The notes: generated from the sequence alone by a model not told the origin. A DNA stretch of 64,000 nt from Streptomyces populi (GCF_002911015.1 NZ_KZ626884.1:1-64000), one strand, 5' to 3'. Shown: positions 9,036-16,940, numbered from the stretch's first letter. A program made the numbers and translations.

Positions 9036-10205
9036 TCACCCCTCCCCCGGGCTCCCGGCCCGCCGCCCGTCGCCGCTCCCGCCCGGCCGGGACGCCCTCG
9101 GCCCGTCGGGAACGGGGGCCGGCGGGGGGACGGTGACGAGGCGCCGGACGGAGAACTCGCGGTTGATCCCGGTCTGGCGCCGGACCGCCTCGGGCAGGTC
9201 GGGCAGGGCCAGCAGCCGGTCGCAGGCCCGGACCGAGCCCGCGTGGTCGCCCACCCAGTAGGCGGTGATCGAGTACTCGAAGAGCAGGCCCCAGCGGTAC
9301 ACCCAGCTCCGGGTGAACAGCAGATCGTCGGGTTCGGGCCGGTCGAGGGCGGCGTCGAGCAGGGCGTGCGCGGTGCGGTACCGGCCCAGGACCCGCAGCC
9401 GGGAGGCCAGTTCGTAGCAGGCCTCGAGGCGTTGCGGACGCACCTCCCAGGCGCGGGAGAACGCGTCCATCGCCCCCGGCCAGTCCCCGGCCCTCTCGGC
9501 CTTGAGGACACCGGCCTCCAGGAGCGAGACGTAGACCTCCTCCGGCCAGCCGCCCATCGCCGCGCGCCGCTCGTACAGCGCGATCGCCTCCTCGGCGTTC
9601 CCGAGGTCGCGTTCGGTGTTGGCGAGGTAGAAGACCGTACGGGTGTTGGCGGGGTCGCGCTCCAGCTCGCCCCGCAGCAGGCGGGCGTCGCGTTCGAACT
9701 TGTCGGCGCGGCAGCCGCCGTCGGCGTGGTCCTCGATCACCAGCGCGTCCAGGTTCTCCTGGGCGTCGGGCCCGTCGGTGCACGGGTACTCGTGGGTGAC
9801 GCCCTCGTAGCGCCAGTCCCGGTCCCCGCGCATCAGGTGCTTGAAGCGGTGCTGGGTGCCCGGGGTGTCGTAGCGCAGCATGTACGAGGTCGCCGTCAGC
9901 GACGGCAGCGGGGCGTCCTGGCGCAGCACGTGGTCGGCGTCGACCGTGAGCAGGAAGTCGGCCCTGCCGCGGGCGCGGCGGATGTTCCGGGTGCGGTTGT
10001 GGCCGAAGTCGACCCAGGGCTCCTCGTGGAGTTCGCCCGGGACGCCGGCGAGTGCCGCGCGGATCAGGTCCTGGGTGCCGTCCGTCGAGCCGGTGTCGGA
10101 GATCATCCAGGTGTCGATCAGGTGGCGGACCGAGCCGAGACAGCGTTCGATGACCCGCGACTCGTTCTTGACGATCATGCAGAGGCAGATGGTCTGCGGC
10201 TTCAC
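9036..10205 (-). CDS. Family 2 glycosyltransferase with C-terminal TPR-like region (389 aa)
   Basis: The N-terminal 200 residues match SunS/family-2 glycosyltransferases: CLCMIVKNESRVIERCL, then DTGSTDGTQDLI and VDADH as the nucleotide-sugar/metal DxD-type motif, and a VTHEYP segment. The C-terminal half contains helix pairs rich in A/L/R (ANTERDLGNAEEAIALYER, YELASRLRVLGRYRTAHALL) resembling TPR repeats. GTG 10205 gives MKPQTICLC; no strong ribosome site is visible. The acceptor cannot be predicted. The neighbouring membrane repeat protein could be a partner. Confidence 0.85.
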   Translation of the reverse strand: MKPQTICLCMIVKNESRVIERCLGSVRHLIDTWMISDTGSTDGTQDLIRAALAGVPGELHEEPWVDFGHNRTRNIRRARGRADFLLTVDADHVLRQDAPLPSLTATSYMLRYDTPGTQHRFKHLMRGDRDWRYEGVTHEYPCTDGPDAQENLDALVIEDHADGGCRADKFERDARLLRGELERDPANTRTVFYLANTERDLGNAEEAIALYERRAAMGGWPEEVYVSLLEAGVLKAERAGDWPGAMDAFSRAWEVRPQRLEACYELASRLRVLGRYRTAHALLDAALDRPEPDDLLFTRSWVYRWGLLFEYSITAYWVGDHAGSVRACDRLLALPDLPEAVRRQTGINREFSVRRLVTVPPPAPVPDGPRASRPGGSGDGRRAGSPGEG

Positions 10206-10468
10206 GGCGGCCAATGTGGCACACGCCGGACGCCTGGAGGCGCTCCGCACGGGACCGGGTGCCGAAACAGCGCCCGATCGGCCGCAGGCGGGCCAACTGC
10301 GCGTCCGGGTCGGGCAATTGCCTCGCCGCGAGAGTGTCCCGATCGGACTGATCAGATGATGTTCGGGGTGCGTTTCGGTGGAGTGTGACGATCTTCCTGG
10401 TGCCGCCGGGTGAAGCCCGCGATCGGCTTCGGGGGGTTCCCCGCCGATCGACGGAGGAGTACCCGCAG

Positions 10469-10669
10469 ATGGATCCCGAGCCCAGGAACGCACTCCGTCG
10501 GGGCCGTCGGCCCGCCACCGGCCGACGGCCCGACACGCACGAGGGGTGTCCGGCGGGACGCCGGCCGCTCTCCCGGACACCCCTCCCCCGCGTCCCGCTC
10601 GCCGAAGCCGCCCACGCGCATCCGACCGGGCACGGCAGGTCCAACGTCGGATCACCGGGCGACAATTGA
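10469..10669 (+). pseudogene. Truncated relic copy of the collagen-like gene (66-aa ORF)
   Basis: An ORF starting MDPEPRNALRRGRR behind GGAGGAG, corresponding by position to [14 protein letters not shown] of the intact gene at 10820. After about 20 codons it jumps into DNA resembling the 3' flank of that gene: CACGCACGAGGGG, then a CGGACACCCCTC block that also follows the intact stop codon. No Gly-X-Y region or signal peptide remains. The simplest reading is a duplicate that lost its interior; translation of the leftover ORF is doubtful. Confidence 0.5.
10541..10585 (+). terminator. Hairpin downstream of the relic collagen-like copy
   Basis: Arms of 13 bp (10541-10553 with 10573-10585) flank a GC-rich 19-base loop. 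A smaller hairpin (10502-10510 with 10522-10530) precedes it. Similar bases follow the intact collagen-like gene. Confidence 0.5.
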
Positions 10670-10819
10670 GCAAGCGTCACCAGACAGTCACCAATTGGGC
10701 TGATTTGATGATATACATGGCGCGTTTCTCTGGAATGCGCCGGTCCGACCGGCGCCAACGGGTCAAGCTCACGATCGGCTTCAGGAAAATTCCACCGATC
10801 GATTCGAGGAGTGCCCCGT

Positions 10820-11569
10820 ATGAATCCCGAGTCCCGGACCGCCTGCCTGCCGGGCCCGCCGGCCCGCGGCCGGTTCAAGAGGGCGGGTGTGGTCACGTCA
10901 CTGACGCTGGTGATGGCGTCGGGGGTGGTCGGCCCCGCGACACCGGCGGACCTGGCCACGTCCGACCGTACGACGGCGGCTCCGGACGGCGGCGACAGGT
11001 GCAGGCCGCGCCGCGTCGAGGAGCAGGTCCCCACGAGCGAACCCGCCGACGGCCCGAGGGGGTGCAGAGGTCCACGGGGCCCGAGGGGCGCGACCGGACC
11101 CACCGGGCCGCAGGGCCTGCCCGGCCCGACCGGCGCCACCGGCCCCCAGGGCGAAACCGGCCCGACGGGCCCCTGCGTCGGGATCGACGCCGCGCAGGAA
11201 TCGACGGACTTCGAGATCCGTCTCGCGCTGACGGGCGGAAGGACGTACGCGGGCATCCGCGACCAGCGCACCGGTGAACAGCAGATCGTCCTGTGGACCG
11301 ACCTCAGCGGCCGTCCCGGCTATCCCGCCGGCGGCGCGGCCGGGCTGCCCTGCGACGTCACCGTCAACGCGCACAACCGGTCCACCACGGTGAAGCGCAT
11401 CAAGTTCGACGTCATCACCACCACGGGCCAGGTCTGGGAAGCCGCCTGTGTCGCGTTCACCACCACCCACCCCGCGACCCTGAACTGCGCCGACCGCACG
11501 GGCCGTCCCAAGCCCTGGATCCTCGTCGCCCGGCAGCCGACGCCCGACGCCGTCAACGGCGGCGTATGA
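10820..11569 (+). CDS. Secreted collagen-like protein (249 aa)
   Basis: Residues 20-45 form a signal peptide: basic FKRAG, a hydrophobic [15 protein letters not shown] stretch and an Ala-rich cleavage region. Near residue 80 begins a run of 14 uninterrupted Gly-X-Y triplets ([17 protein letters not shown], then [17 protein letters not shown]), a bacterial collagen-like segment. Cysteines bracket it (GCR and GPC). A 130-residue C-terminal domain follows with four more cysteines and no family I recognise; it could be a trimerising or binding head. ATG 10820 lies 8 bases after GAGGAG; a GTG at 10811 is too close to that site. Expected to be extracellular. Confidence 0.8.
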   Translation: MNPESRTACLPGPPARGRFKRAGVVTSLTLVMASGVVGPATPADLATSDRTTAAPDGGDRCRPRRVEEQVPTSEPADGPRGCRGPRGPRGATGPTGPQGLPGPTGATGPQGETGPTGPCVGIDAAQESTDFEIRLALTGGRTYAGIRDQRTGEQQIVLWTDLSGRPGYPAGGAAGLPCDVTVNAHNRSTTVKRIKFDVITTTGQVWEAACVAFTTTHPATLNCADRTGRPKPWILVARQPTPDAVNGGV

Positions 11570-11657
11570 CCGGCACGCACGAGGGGGCGCAGAGGGCCGA
11601 CGACCGACGATCGGCGCCCTCACGGACACCCCTCTCGGACACCCTGCACGCACGACG

Positions 11658-11693
11658 GAGCCGCCCACCCGGATGTCCCGGGACGGGCGGCTC
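11658..11693 (+). terminator. Hairpin after the collagen-like gene
   Basis: The stem GAGCCGCCC/GGGCGGCTC (11658-11666 with 11685-11693) has an 18-base GC-rich loop. It is a plausible second terminator for the plus-strand collagen-like transcript. Confidence 0.5.
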
Positions 11694-11764
11694 GGTCCGA
11701 GCGTTCAGAGATCGGAGTCGGTGGCGGCGACGTAGCATCTTGGGCCGCTGGACAACACCGGCCG

Positions 11765-11843
11765 GGGCCGGGGCGGGATTCGAACCCGCGTCGCTCTCGT
11801 TGCAGGAGAAGTAGCCGCAACCTGCGCACCTGAACGACGCCCA
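11765..11843 (-). pseudogene. Degenerate tRNA-like sequence
   Basis: The minus strand carries a perfect T arm (5-bp stem around TTCGAAT at 11773-11789), a D-arm-like TTCAGGTGCGCAGG and an anticodon-arm-like stem (TTGCGG/CTGCAA). The anticodon loop would be 9 bases without the conserved U33, and the acceptor strands (GGGCGTC and CCCGGCC) do not pair. It is therefore a relic or tRNA mimic rather than a working tRNA. Such relics often mark old integration sites; the adjacent permease is truncated. Confidence 0.45.
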
Positions 11844-11928
11844 TGGTAGCGCCGCCGACGGTCAGGGCACTCGAAATAGCGGCGGGGCCACGACCGGCGC
11901 CCCTCCCTGCCGGGTCACCAGGAGCGGA

Positions 11929-12471
11929 CTACCCCCCGTCCGTGCCCGAGGACACCGGCATTCCCGGCTCGCTCTCCAGCGCCTGACGGTTGAACAGCAG
12001 CAGCCCGGCGAAGAACAGCCCGCCCGCGACGATCAGCCCCACGACGATCAGCGAGGGAACGAGCGCCTCCGACGGCGAGACCAGCATGACCAGGGACGCC
12101 ACCGTCCACACCAGCGCGCAGATCGCGACCGGCAGCTCGAACCGTCCGAGGTCGAAGGCACCCTTGTTGCGGTCCAGTCGGCGGCGCACCGCGAGGTACA
12201 GGACGATCGTCGCACCGTAGACGAGCGCCGGAATGATGGTGCTCGCCGTGATCAGCTGGAGCAGCGCGTCGCCCGGCAGCGCCACCATCAGGGCGACGCC
12301 CATGACGAAGATCAGGATCGTCGCGGGGATCGGCGTGTGCGTGCGCGGGTCGACCCGGCGCATCAGCCGGTGGGCGGGGAACCGCCCGTCACGCGCCATC
12401 GCGAAGACGATCCGCGAGCACGAGGCCATCACCACGGTCCCGGCGCCGAAGAACGCGATCACGATCGCCCG
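11929..12471 (-). pseudogene. Truncated amino acid permease (C-terminal third only)
   Basis: About 180 codons encode the C-terminal part of an APC-superfamily permease: the helix RAIVIAFFGAGTVVMASCSR, the cytosolic loop FAMARDGRFPAHRL, DPRTHTPIPATIL and four further transmembrane helices ending SEPGMPVSSGTDGG. Full-length relatives are about 480-520 residues. The N-terminal seven or so helices are missing, and the open frame upstream of 12471 becomes unrelated arginine/proline-rich sequence next to a hairpin. No start codon with a ribosome site is seen at the break. Clearly a remnant of a deletion or insertion. Confidence 0.75.
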
Positions 12472-12491
12472 CGCGGCACGGAACGGACGAA

Positions 12492-12517
12492 GAGCCCCTC
12501 CCCGCGGGAAGGGGCTC
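12492..12517. terminator. Hairpin at the permease break point
   Basis: GAGCCCCT/AGGGGCTC arms (12492-12499 and 12510-12517), with most of the inner bases also paired. It stands exactly where the permease homology stops and may be the terminator of a gene since lost. Confidence 0.55.
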
Positions 12518-12611
12518 GGCCGGCTCCCCTCCACCACTGCCGACGTGTCCCCTCGGTTTTCCGTCCCACGACAAGGGAACCCGGCCGGTGGGATTCCGCG
12601 GAGGTACGAAG

Positions 12612-12785
12612 ATGAGTGCCGGAGAACGGGCCAAGGCGAAGGCCGAGCAGGTCGTCGGAAAGACCGTGCGGAAGGCGGCCCACGCGATGCACAAGGAAAC
12701 TCTCGCGGCGAAGGGCGCCGCCCTCGAGGCACGGGGCAGATTGCGCGGCACGAAGGAACAGGCCAAGGGCTCCTTCAAGCGCTGA
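12612..12785 (+). CDS. CsbD family stress protein (57 aa)
   Basis: Small Lys/Ala-rich protein beginning MSAGERAKAKAEQVVGKTVRK and ending LRGTKEQAKGSFKR, the helical pattern of the CsbD family, which is induced by general stress; biochemical role unknown. GGAGG at 12600-12604 lies 7 bases before the ATG. It stands alone between the broken permease and the VOC gene. Confidence 0.85.
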   Translation: MSAGERAKAKAEQVVGKTVRKAAHAMHKETLAAKGAALEARGRLRGTKEQAKGSFKR

Positions 12786-12955
12786 CAGGTCTCGTCACCG
12801 TGCGCACGCCCCGGTACGGCAGGCGGAGCGCGAGGTCCCGGCCGGGCAGGAACACGCACGCGCACGGCACGTGAGCGGCCGGGCGGGCCGTCTCCACCCG
12901 GAGCCGAGGAGGTACGGAGCCGGATCCCCGGACCGAGGCCGTGGACTCGACCGGC

Positions 12956-13019
12956 GCCGCGACCGCGTCCCCGTCGGGACACACCGAGCCGCGACCGCAT
13001 CCCGATCGGGACGCACCGA
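12956..13019. repeat. Two adjacent 32-bp direct repeats
   Basis: 12956-12987 and 12988-13019 match at 28 of 32 positions (start GCCGCGACCGC, end CACCGA) with no spacer. Each contains a GTCGGGAC/ATCGGGAC block; in the second copy TCCCGATCGGGA is a perfect palindrome. It lies 66 bases upstream of the VOC gene and could be an operator or a slippage product. Confidence 0.75.
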
Positions 13020-13085
13020 TGAGTTCCGCCGACCGGGCCGGTCTACCAGGACGTACGCCACCGAGCCACCGACTGGAGACCCACC

Positions 13086-13556
13086 ATGACGCACCCCGCA
13101 CACCCCGGCCGCATGCTGTTCGTGAACCTCCCCGTGGCGGACCTCGAGCTCAGCAAGGCGTTCTTCGCCAAGCTCGGGTTCGGCTTCAACCCGAAGTTCA
13201 CCGACGAGACCGCCGCCTGCATGCTGGTCGGCGAGGACGCCTTCGTCATGCTGCTCACCCGCGAGAAGTTCGCGGAGTTCGCGAAACTGCCGATGGCCGA
13301 TCCCACCACGCACACGTTGGCGCTGTACTGCTTCAGCGTGTCGTCCCGCGACGAGGTCGACGCGGTCAGCGCCACCGCGCTCGCGGCGGGCGGCACCGAG
13401 GTGGACGACGCCGAGGACTACGGCTTCATGTACTCACGCAGCTTCTACGACCTCGACGGCCACGGCTGGCAGGTCATGTGGATGGACCCCGCGGCGGCGG
13501 AGCAGGGCCCCGAGGCGTTCGCGGCCTCCACGCAGGACGCCGACACCCCGGCCTGA
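13086..13556 (+). CDS. VOC/glyoxalase family protein (156 aa)
   Basis: Vicinal-oxygen-chelate fold protein. The first beta segment is [23 protein letters not shown] and the last [16 protein letters not shown], with two beta-alpha-beta-beta-beta modules in between. The segments [19 protein letters not shown] and [14 protein letters not shown] fit the lactoylglutathione lyase-like subgroup. Length is typical of a one-chain VOC enzyme. Substrate unknown. GGAGA lies a few bases before the ATG. Confidence 0.88.
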   Translation: MTHPAHPGRMLFVNLPVADLELSKAFFAKLGFGFNPKFTDETAACMLVGEDAFVMLLTREKFAEFAKLPMADPTTHTLALYCFSVSSRDEVDAVSATALAAGGTEVDDAEDYGFMYSRSFYDLDGHGWQVMWMDPAAAEQGPEAFAASTQDADTPA

Positions 13557-13894
13557 CCCCGCCCGCTCCGCGCGTACACCGTCGCCGTGCGGCCGTCGGC
13601 CACGCCGAGGGCCCCCTCCCGGACAGCCGGACGGGAGGGGGTTCGAAGGCCCGACGGACGGGGAACCGGAACGTCGACGGCAGCCGGCGCAGCGACCACC
13701 TGGTCGAGGAGGACGTCCGGGCGGCACACCGGCGGGTGGTGGATCCGCCGACCGGATCGCGGAAGACGCCCTTCTCGTCACGGGCTTGCGTCGGACCACC
13801 CGTCAGGTCGTCCTGGCGGACAGCGCAGCCGCCGCCTCGTCCACGAGAGCGGCACGGTTTGTGGTGCTGCACCGCAGGATCCCGGCCAGGCCGA
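13557..13894. other. Intergenic region between VOC and GNAT genes
   Basis: It contains a 10-bp-stem hairpin (CCCCCTCCCG 13612-13621 with CGGGAGGGGG 13632-13641) that would end the VOC transcript. The remainder, to the end of the convergent GNAT gene, shows no recognisable gene. Confidence 0.6.
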
Positions 13895-14338
13895 TCACGC
13901 CTGCGCGGCGCCTTCGATCTTCTTGCTGAAGTGGAAGGAGTTGATGCCCATCCGCTCCCGCAGGTAGAAGCGATGGGCCTCCACCCGCTGTGTACCCGAG
14001 TCCAGGTCCAGCCTCCGGCACCCCGTCTCCCGCGCCCGCTCCTCCAGGTACGAGAGGAGGGCGCGGCCCACCCCGCCCGATCGAGCGGTCTCCGCGGTGA
14101 CCAGGTCGTCCACGTACAGCTTGCGCACCGCGCTGGTGTTCACGATGACACGCCATCCGGCCACACCCACGCACGTTCCGTCGTCGCTGAACGCGGCGGT
14201 GAAGCGCAGCCCTTGCGCGTACCCCTCCTCGTACACCTCGCGGAAGAGGTCCTCGGTGAGGTGCGGACGCAACTCGCGCAGGACGGGCAGTATCAGGCCG
14301 AGCCGCAGGTCACCGGGGTTCAGATCCAAGATCTTCAT
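13895..14338 (-). CDS. GNAT family N-acetyltransferase (147 aa)
   Basis: GCN5-related acetyltransferase: LYVDDLVTAETARSGGVGRA gives the acetyl-CoA loop (R/Q-x-x-G-x-G/A type, here RSGGVGRALL), followed by the helix EERARETGCRRLDLDSG and the final AHRFYLRERMG motif. Similar enzymes sit in many arsenic and stress islands, but nothing here fixes the substrate. It lies just left of the relic of the radical SAM gene. Confidence 0.88.
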   Translation of the reverse strand: MKILDLNPGDLRLGLILPVLRELRPHLTEDLFREVYEEGYAQGLRFTAAFSDDGTCVGVAGWRVIVNTSAVRKLYVDDLVTAETARSGGVGRALLSYLEERARETGCRRLDLDSGTQRVEAHRFYLRERMGINSFHFSKKIEGAAQA

Positions 14339-14469
14339 GTCGGCACCCTAGCCCCGGCCACATCGGGTTTCCGCCTCGGTCCGCAGGCGAGGCGTTCCCT
14401 CGACCGCGCCACGACCGGCGGCCGACGTGCGGACGCGCCTCCCCACCAACTCACGCACCATCGAACGCC

Positions 14470-14580
14470 AGTGGCCGCTCGTGGCCGGCGCCGGACCCGC
14501 GTTCTCGACCGTCAGCGGCAGCACCTTCCAGCCCGTCGGACCGATTCGCATGGCCGTGTCCGTCTGCGGCAGACCAGAAC
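14470..14580 (-). pseudogene. Relic of the 3' end of the TIGR03960 radical SAM gene
   Basis: Translated on the minus strand this gives LPQTDTAMRIGPTGWKV, then LPLTVENAGPAPATSGHW, matching the C-terminal 35 residues of the intact gene at 19961-21931 (CPQMDTSIQIGPTGKKL, then LPLTVKNAAPAPASSGHSH). At DNA level 14470-14569 aligns without gaps to 19969-20068 with about 80 of 100 bases identical, and 46 of 51 identical over the part nearest the stop. The remainder of the gene is absent here. Confidence 0.8.
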
Positions 14581-14624
14581 GTCACCTCATGGGCCGCGCC
14601 GGAGCGAGGCCCATGAAGCCCGAC

Positions 14625-15050
14625 TCAGTCCTCGGCCTTCGCGGCAGCGTCGATCTCGGCGATCAGGGCCTCGATGCGGACCTTGATCTCGTCCCGGATC
14701 GGGCGGACCGACTCGACGCCCTTGCCCGCCGGGTCCTCCAGCGCCCAGTCCAGGTACTTCTTGCCCGGGAAGATGGGGCACGCGTCGCCACAGCCCATGG
14801 TGATGACGTAGTCGGACGCCTGGACTGCCTCGGTGGTGAGGATCTTCGGCTCGGCCTCGGAGATGTCGACGCCGACCTCACTCATGGCCTCGACCGCGGC
14901 CGGGTTGACCCGGTCGCCCGGAATCGAGCCGGCGGAGCGGACCTCGACCCGGTCGCCCGCGAGGTGGGAGAGGAATCCGGCGGCCATCTGAGAACGGCCG
15001 GCGTTGTGAACGCAGACGAACAGCACGGAGGCGAGCGGGCTGGAGGACAT
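14625..15050 (-). CDS. arsC: Arsenate reductase, low-molecular-weight phosphatase type (141 aa)
   Basis: Reduces arsenate to arsenite using the thiol cascade of the LMW-PTP fold. Cys13 and Arg19 form the C-x5-R phosphate/arsenate loop (VCVHNAGRS). Cys87 and Cys91 in MGCGDACPIFPGK are the resolving cysteines of the thioredoxin- or mycothiol-coupled type, and LEDP carries the general acid. GGAAG precedes ATG 15050. Divergent from arsR, sharing a 135-base promoter region with operators. Confidence 0.95.
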   Translation of the reverse strand: MSSSPLASVLFVCVHNAGRSQMAAGFLSHLAGDRVEVRSAGSIPGDRVNPAAVEAMSEVGVDISEAEPKILTTEAVQASDYVITMGCGDACPIFPGKKYLDWALEDPAGKGVESVRPIRDEIKVRIEALIAEIDAAAKAED

Positions 15051-15153
15051 CGGTTCTTCCTTCGCGAGCGGACCGAGCGGACCGAGCGGGCCCCTGCGGG
15101 TCGTCGCCGACGAGACGCCGGGAGACTGCCACTTGAGATCAGCCCGGACTGGT

Positions 15154-15169
15154 ATCAGTTCAGACTGAT
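15154..15169. promoter_or_regulatory. ArsR operator between arsC and arsR
   Basis: A perfect inverted repeat ATCAGT-n4-ACTGAT lies 15 bases upstream of the arsR start and 104 bases from arsC. A weaker second copy (ATCAG 15178-15182, CTGAC 15189-15193) overlaps the arsR start codon. Dyads of this kind are typical ArsR/SmtB targets, so autorepression is likely. Confidence 0.65.
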
Positions 15170-15185
15170 GTGACAGTATCAGCCC

Positions 15186-15500
15186 ATGCTGACGTCAGTC
15201 GACACTGATCTGATCCGGGTACTGGCCGACCCGCTGAGGCTCCAGATCGTCACCCTGCTCGCCAAGGAGACGCTCTGCACCACGCACCTGATGGAGGAGA
15301 CGGGGGCCAGGCAGACCAACCTCTCCAACCACCTGAAGGTGCTGCGGGAGGCCGGGGTCGTGGAGACAGAACCGTGCGGCCGGTTCACGTACTACCGGCT
15401 CAAGCCAGAGGTCATCGCCTCGCTGGCCGGTCAGTTCGCCGACCTCGCGGAGACCGCGCGTGTCACCGCGGAGAACGACACCAAGCGCTCCTGCCCCTGA
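15186..15500 (+). CDS. arsR: ArsR/SmtB family repressor 1 (104 aa)
   Basis: Winged-helix metalloid sensor: LADPLRLQIVTLLAKETLCTTHL, recognition helix RQTNLSNHLKVLREAGVV and wing FTYYRLKPE. Cysteines at residues 31, 64 and 103 could form a trivalent arsenic site; they do not follow the classical ELCVCDL pattern. No ribosome site is visible before ATG 15186, so the message may be leaderless. It sits immediately before the MIP channel gene, probably co-transcribed (43 bases apart). Confidence 0.92.
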   Translation: MLTSVDTDLIRVLADPLRLQIVTLLAKETLCTTHLMEETGARQTNLSNHLKVLREAGVVETEPCGRFTYYRLKPEVIASLAGQFADLAETARVTAENDTKRSCP

Positions 15501-15543
15501 GTCCGCCGCACCCTTCGCCATCCGCACGCATCGAGGAGACCTG

Positions 15544-16329
15544 TTGAGCGCCACCGAGGCCGCTGAGCACGACAGAGCCGAGCCCCCCGCACCCCCGGTC
15601 ACCGGACCGCAGCCCGCCCCAGGTGCCACCCCGCCCCAGGCTCCTCCACTGATCGCCAAGGCGCTGGCCGAACTCGTCGGCACGGCGGCGCTCGTGGCGA
15701 TCGTGGTCGGCTCCGGTATCCAGGCCACGGAACTGACCAAGGACGTAGGTCTTCAACTGCTCGCCAACTCCACGGCCACCGTCTTCGGCCTCGGCGTCCT
15801 GATCACTCTGTTCGGCCCGGTGTCCGGCGCGCACTTCAACCCGGCGGTCACCCTGGCCGAGTGGTGGACCGCCCGGCGGGGCGGCGCCGGCGTGAGCGCG
15901 CGGGAGCTGGCCGTCTACGTTCCCGCGCAGATCGCCGGTGCGATCGCGGGCTCTTTCCTGGCCGATGCGATGTTCGGCGCACCGCTGGTGAAGTGGTCCA
16001 CCCACGACCGTTCCAGCGGGAACCTGCTGCTCGGTGAGGTGGTCGCGACGGCGGGGCTGATCCTGCTCGTCTTCGGCCTGGCCCGCACCGACCGTCTTCG
16101 CTTCGCGCCCGTGGCGGTCGCCTCCTACATCGGTGCCGCGTACTGGTTCACGTCGTCCACGTCGTTCGCCAACCCGGCGGTGACGATCGGCCGCGCCTTC
16201 ACCGACACGTTCGCGGGCATCGCCCCCGGCTCGGTGCCGGGCTTCATCGCCATGCAGTTGATCGGCGCCGCGGTGGGGCTCGCGCTGGTGGCCCTCATCT
16301 TCCAGTCCGGCCGGAAAGCCTCCGCCTGA
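15544..16329 (+). CDS. MIP family channel (aquaporin/aquaglyceroporin, 261 aa)
   Basis: Six-helix channel with two NPA boxes, HFNPAVTLAEW and FANPAVTIGRAF, on the two half-helices. Start set at TTG 15544 because GAGGAG (15533-15538) lies 5 bases before it; an ATG at 15460 lies inside arsR without a ribosome site. The N-terminal 40 residues are Pro-rich and cytosolic. In an operon with arsR and next to arsC, it probably lets arsenite leave the cell, as AqpS does in Sinorhizobium meliloti; no Acr3 or ArsB pump is present here. Confidence 0.87.
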   Translation: MSATEAAEHDRAEPPAPPVTGPQPAPGATPPQAPPLIAKALAELVGTAALVAIVVGSGIQATELTKDVGLQLLANSTATVFGLGVLITLFGPVSGAHFNPAVTLAEWWTARRGGAGVSARELAVYVPAQIAGAIAGSFLADAMFGAPLVKWSTHDRSSGNLLLGEVVATAGLILLVFGLARTDRLRFAPVAVASYIGAAYWFTSSTSFANPAVTIGRAFTDTFAGIAPGSVPGFIAMQLIGAAVGLALVALIFQSGRKASA

Positions 16330-16398
16330 CACGGGTGGCCCGGGTGGTGATGATCGGCGGCGGCAGGGCAGTACCCGGCCGCCGCACCGGGCCGGGCG

Positions 16399-16776
16399 TC
16401 AGGCCGCAGCCGGCCCGAAGGCCAGCAGCTTGCCCATCGCCGCCAGTACCGAGGGCTCAACCCGGTAGTAGACCCACGTGCCGCGCCGCTCGGAGGTGAG
16501 CAGCCCGGCCTCCTTGAGCTTCTTCAGGTGGTGGGAGACGGTCGGCTGAGAGACCCCGACGTCGGAGATGTCGCACACGCACGCCTCGCCGCCCTCGTGG
16601 GAAGCCACGGCGGAGAACAGACGGAGCCGTACCGGGTCGCCCAGCGCCTTGAACATCCGCGCGGCCGTCTCGGCCTCATCGGCGCTGAAAGGGCGCTCCG
16701 TGAGCGGCGGGCAGCACGGCGCCGCGGCGGCGGCAGGCTCGGGCTCGATCAGCGGCAGCACGTTCGTGTTCGACAT
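16399..16776 (-). CDS. arsR: ArsR/SmtB family repressor 2 (125 aa)
   Basis: Winged-helix repressor with the classical metalloid site: EACVCDISDVGVSQPTVSHH (Cys66 and Cys68 at the start of the recognition region), then LKKLKEAGLLTSERRGTWVYY. An N-terminal Cys21-Cys22 pair in an Ala/Pro-rich arm could add a ligand. ATG 16776 gives MSNTNVLP; the region upstream is the intergenic operator with no obvious ribosome site. Divergent from the flavoprotein gene, convergent with the MIP gene 69 bases away. Confidence 0.92.
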   Translation of the reverse strand: MSNTNVLPLIEPEPAAAAAPCCPPLTERPFSADEAETAARMFKALGDPVRLRLFSAVASHEGGEACVCDISDVGVSQPTVSHHLKKLKEAGLLTSERRGTWVYYRVEPSVLAAMGKLLAFGPAAA

Positions 16777-16940
16777 GCATCTATGTTGACATACGTCGAA
16801 CCAAGGGCCGCGGGGGTCGACCACTCGCGGACGACAGGGGCCCGCCGCGCGCACGCCCGACCACCCGCCAGTGATCACTTCGCTTCGCACTCCGCATCGC
16901 CCATCTTGCTACTTCGATGAATGTCTATGTTGACGTTGAT
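16771..16940. promoter_or_regulatory. Operator region shared by arsR2 and the ArsO-like gene
   Basis: An 11-mer TCTATGTTGAC occurs twice, about 144 bases apart, beside the arsR2 start (about 16780-16790) and upstream of the flavoprotein (16923-16933). Each sits inside a larger dyad: TTCGAC...GTCGAA (about 16769-16800) and CTTCGAT...ATCGAAG (about 16913-16946). This suggests one regulator, presumably ArsR2, controls both promoters. Confidence 0.55.

Larger units (their letters stand above)
10336..10841 (+). repeat. Duplicated leader: copy 1 about 10336-10490, copy 2 about 10690-10841
   Basis: The DNA upstream of the collagen-like gene occurs twice, about 351 bases apart. Both copies run through CTGAT-n-GATGAT, a GCGTTTC element, an identical 11-mer CGATCGGCTTC (10420-10430 and 10772-10782), CCGATCGA, a GAGGAG ribosome site and an ATG whose reading starts M-D/N-P-E-P/S-R. 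Between these blocks the copies have drifted. This marks a tandem duplication of the promoter, leader and first codons. Confidence 0.7.
11570..11928. other. Gene-free stretch with hairpins and a tRNA-like relic
   Basis: It contains a terminator-like GAGGG...GCGCCCTC stem just after the collagen-like gene (about 11581-11619), a 9-bp-stem hairpin (11658-11693) and the tRNA-like element at 11765-11843. No credible protein gene is seen. Confidence 0.6.

Noticed and set aside
8949-11271. A single 1179-codon minus-strand frame joining the glycosyltransferase region to the repeat membrane protein
   Set aside because: The glycosyltransferase is in a different frame with its own start and stop, and the upstream part of the long frame is arginine/proline shadow sequence. 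The real protein starts near 8949.
11765-11843. A functional tRNA gene
   Set aside because: The acceptor arms do not pair, the anticodon loop is too long and U33 is missing; it is kept only as a relic.
12795-13085. Possible CRISPR-like repeats upstream of the VOC gene
   Set aside because: Only two abutting units with no spacers and no cas genes nearby.
15460-15543. ATG 15460 as the start of the MIP channel
   Set aside because: It lies within arsR without a ribosome site; TTG 15544 has GAGGAG at the correct distance.
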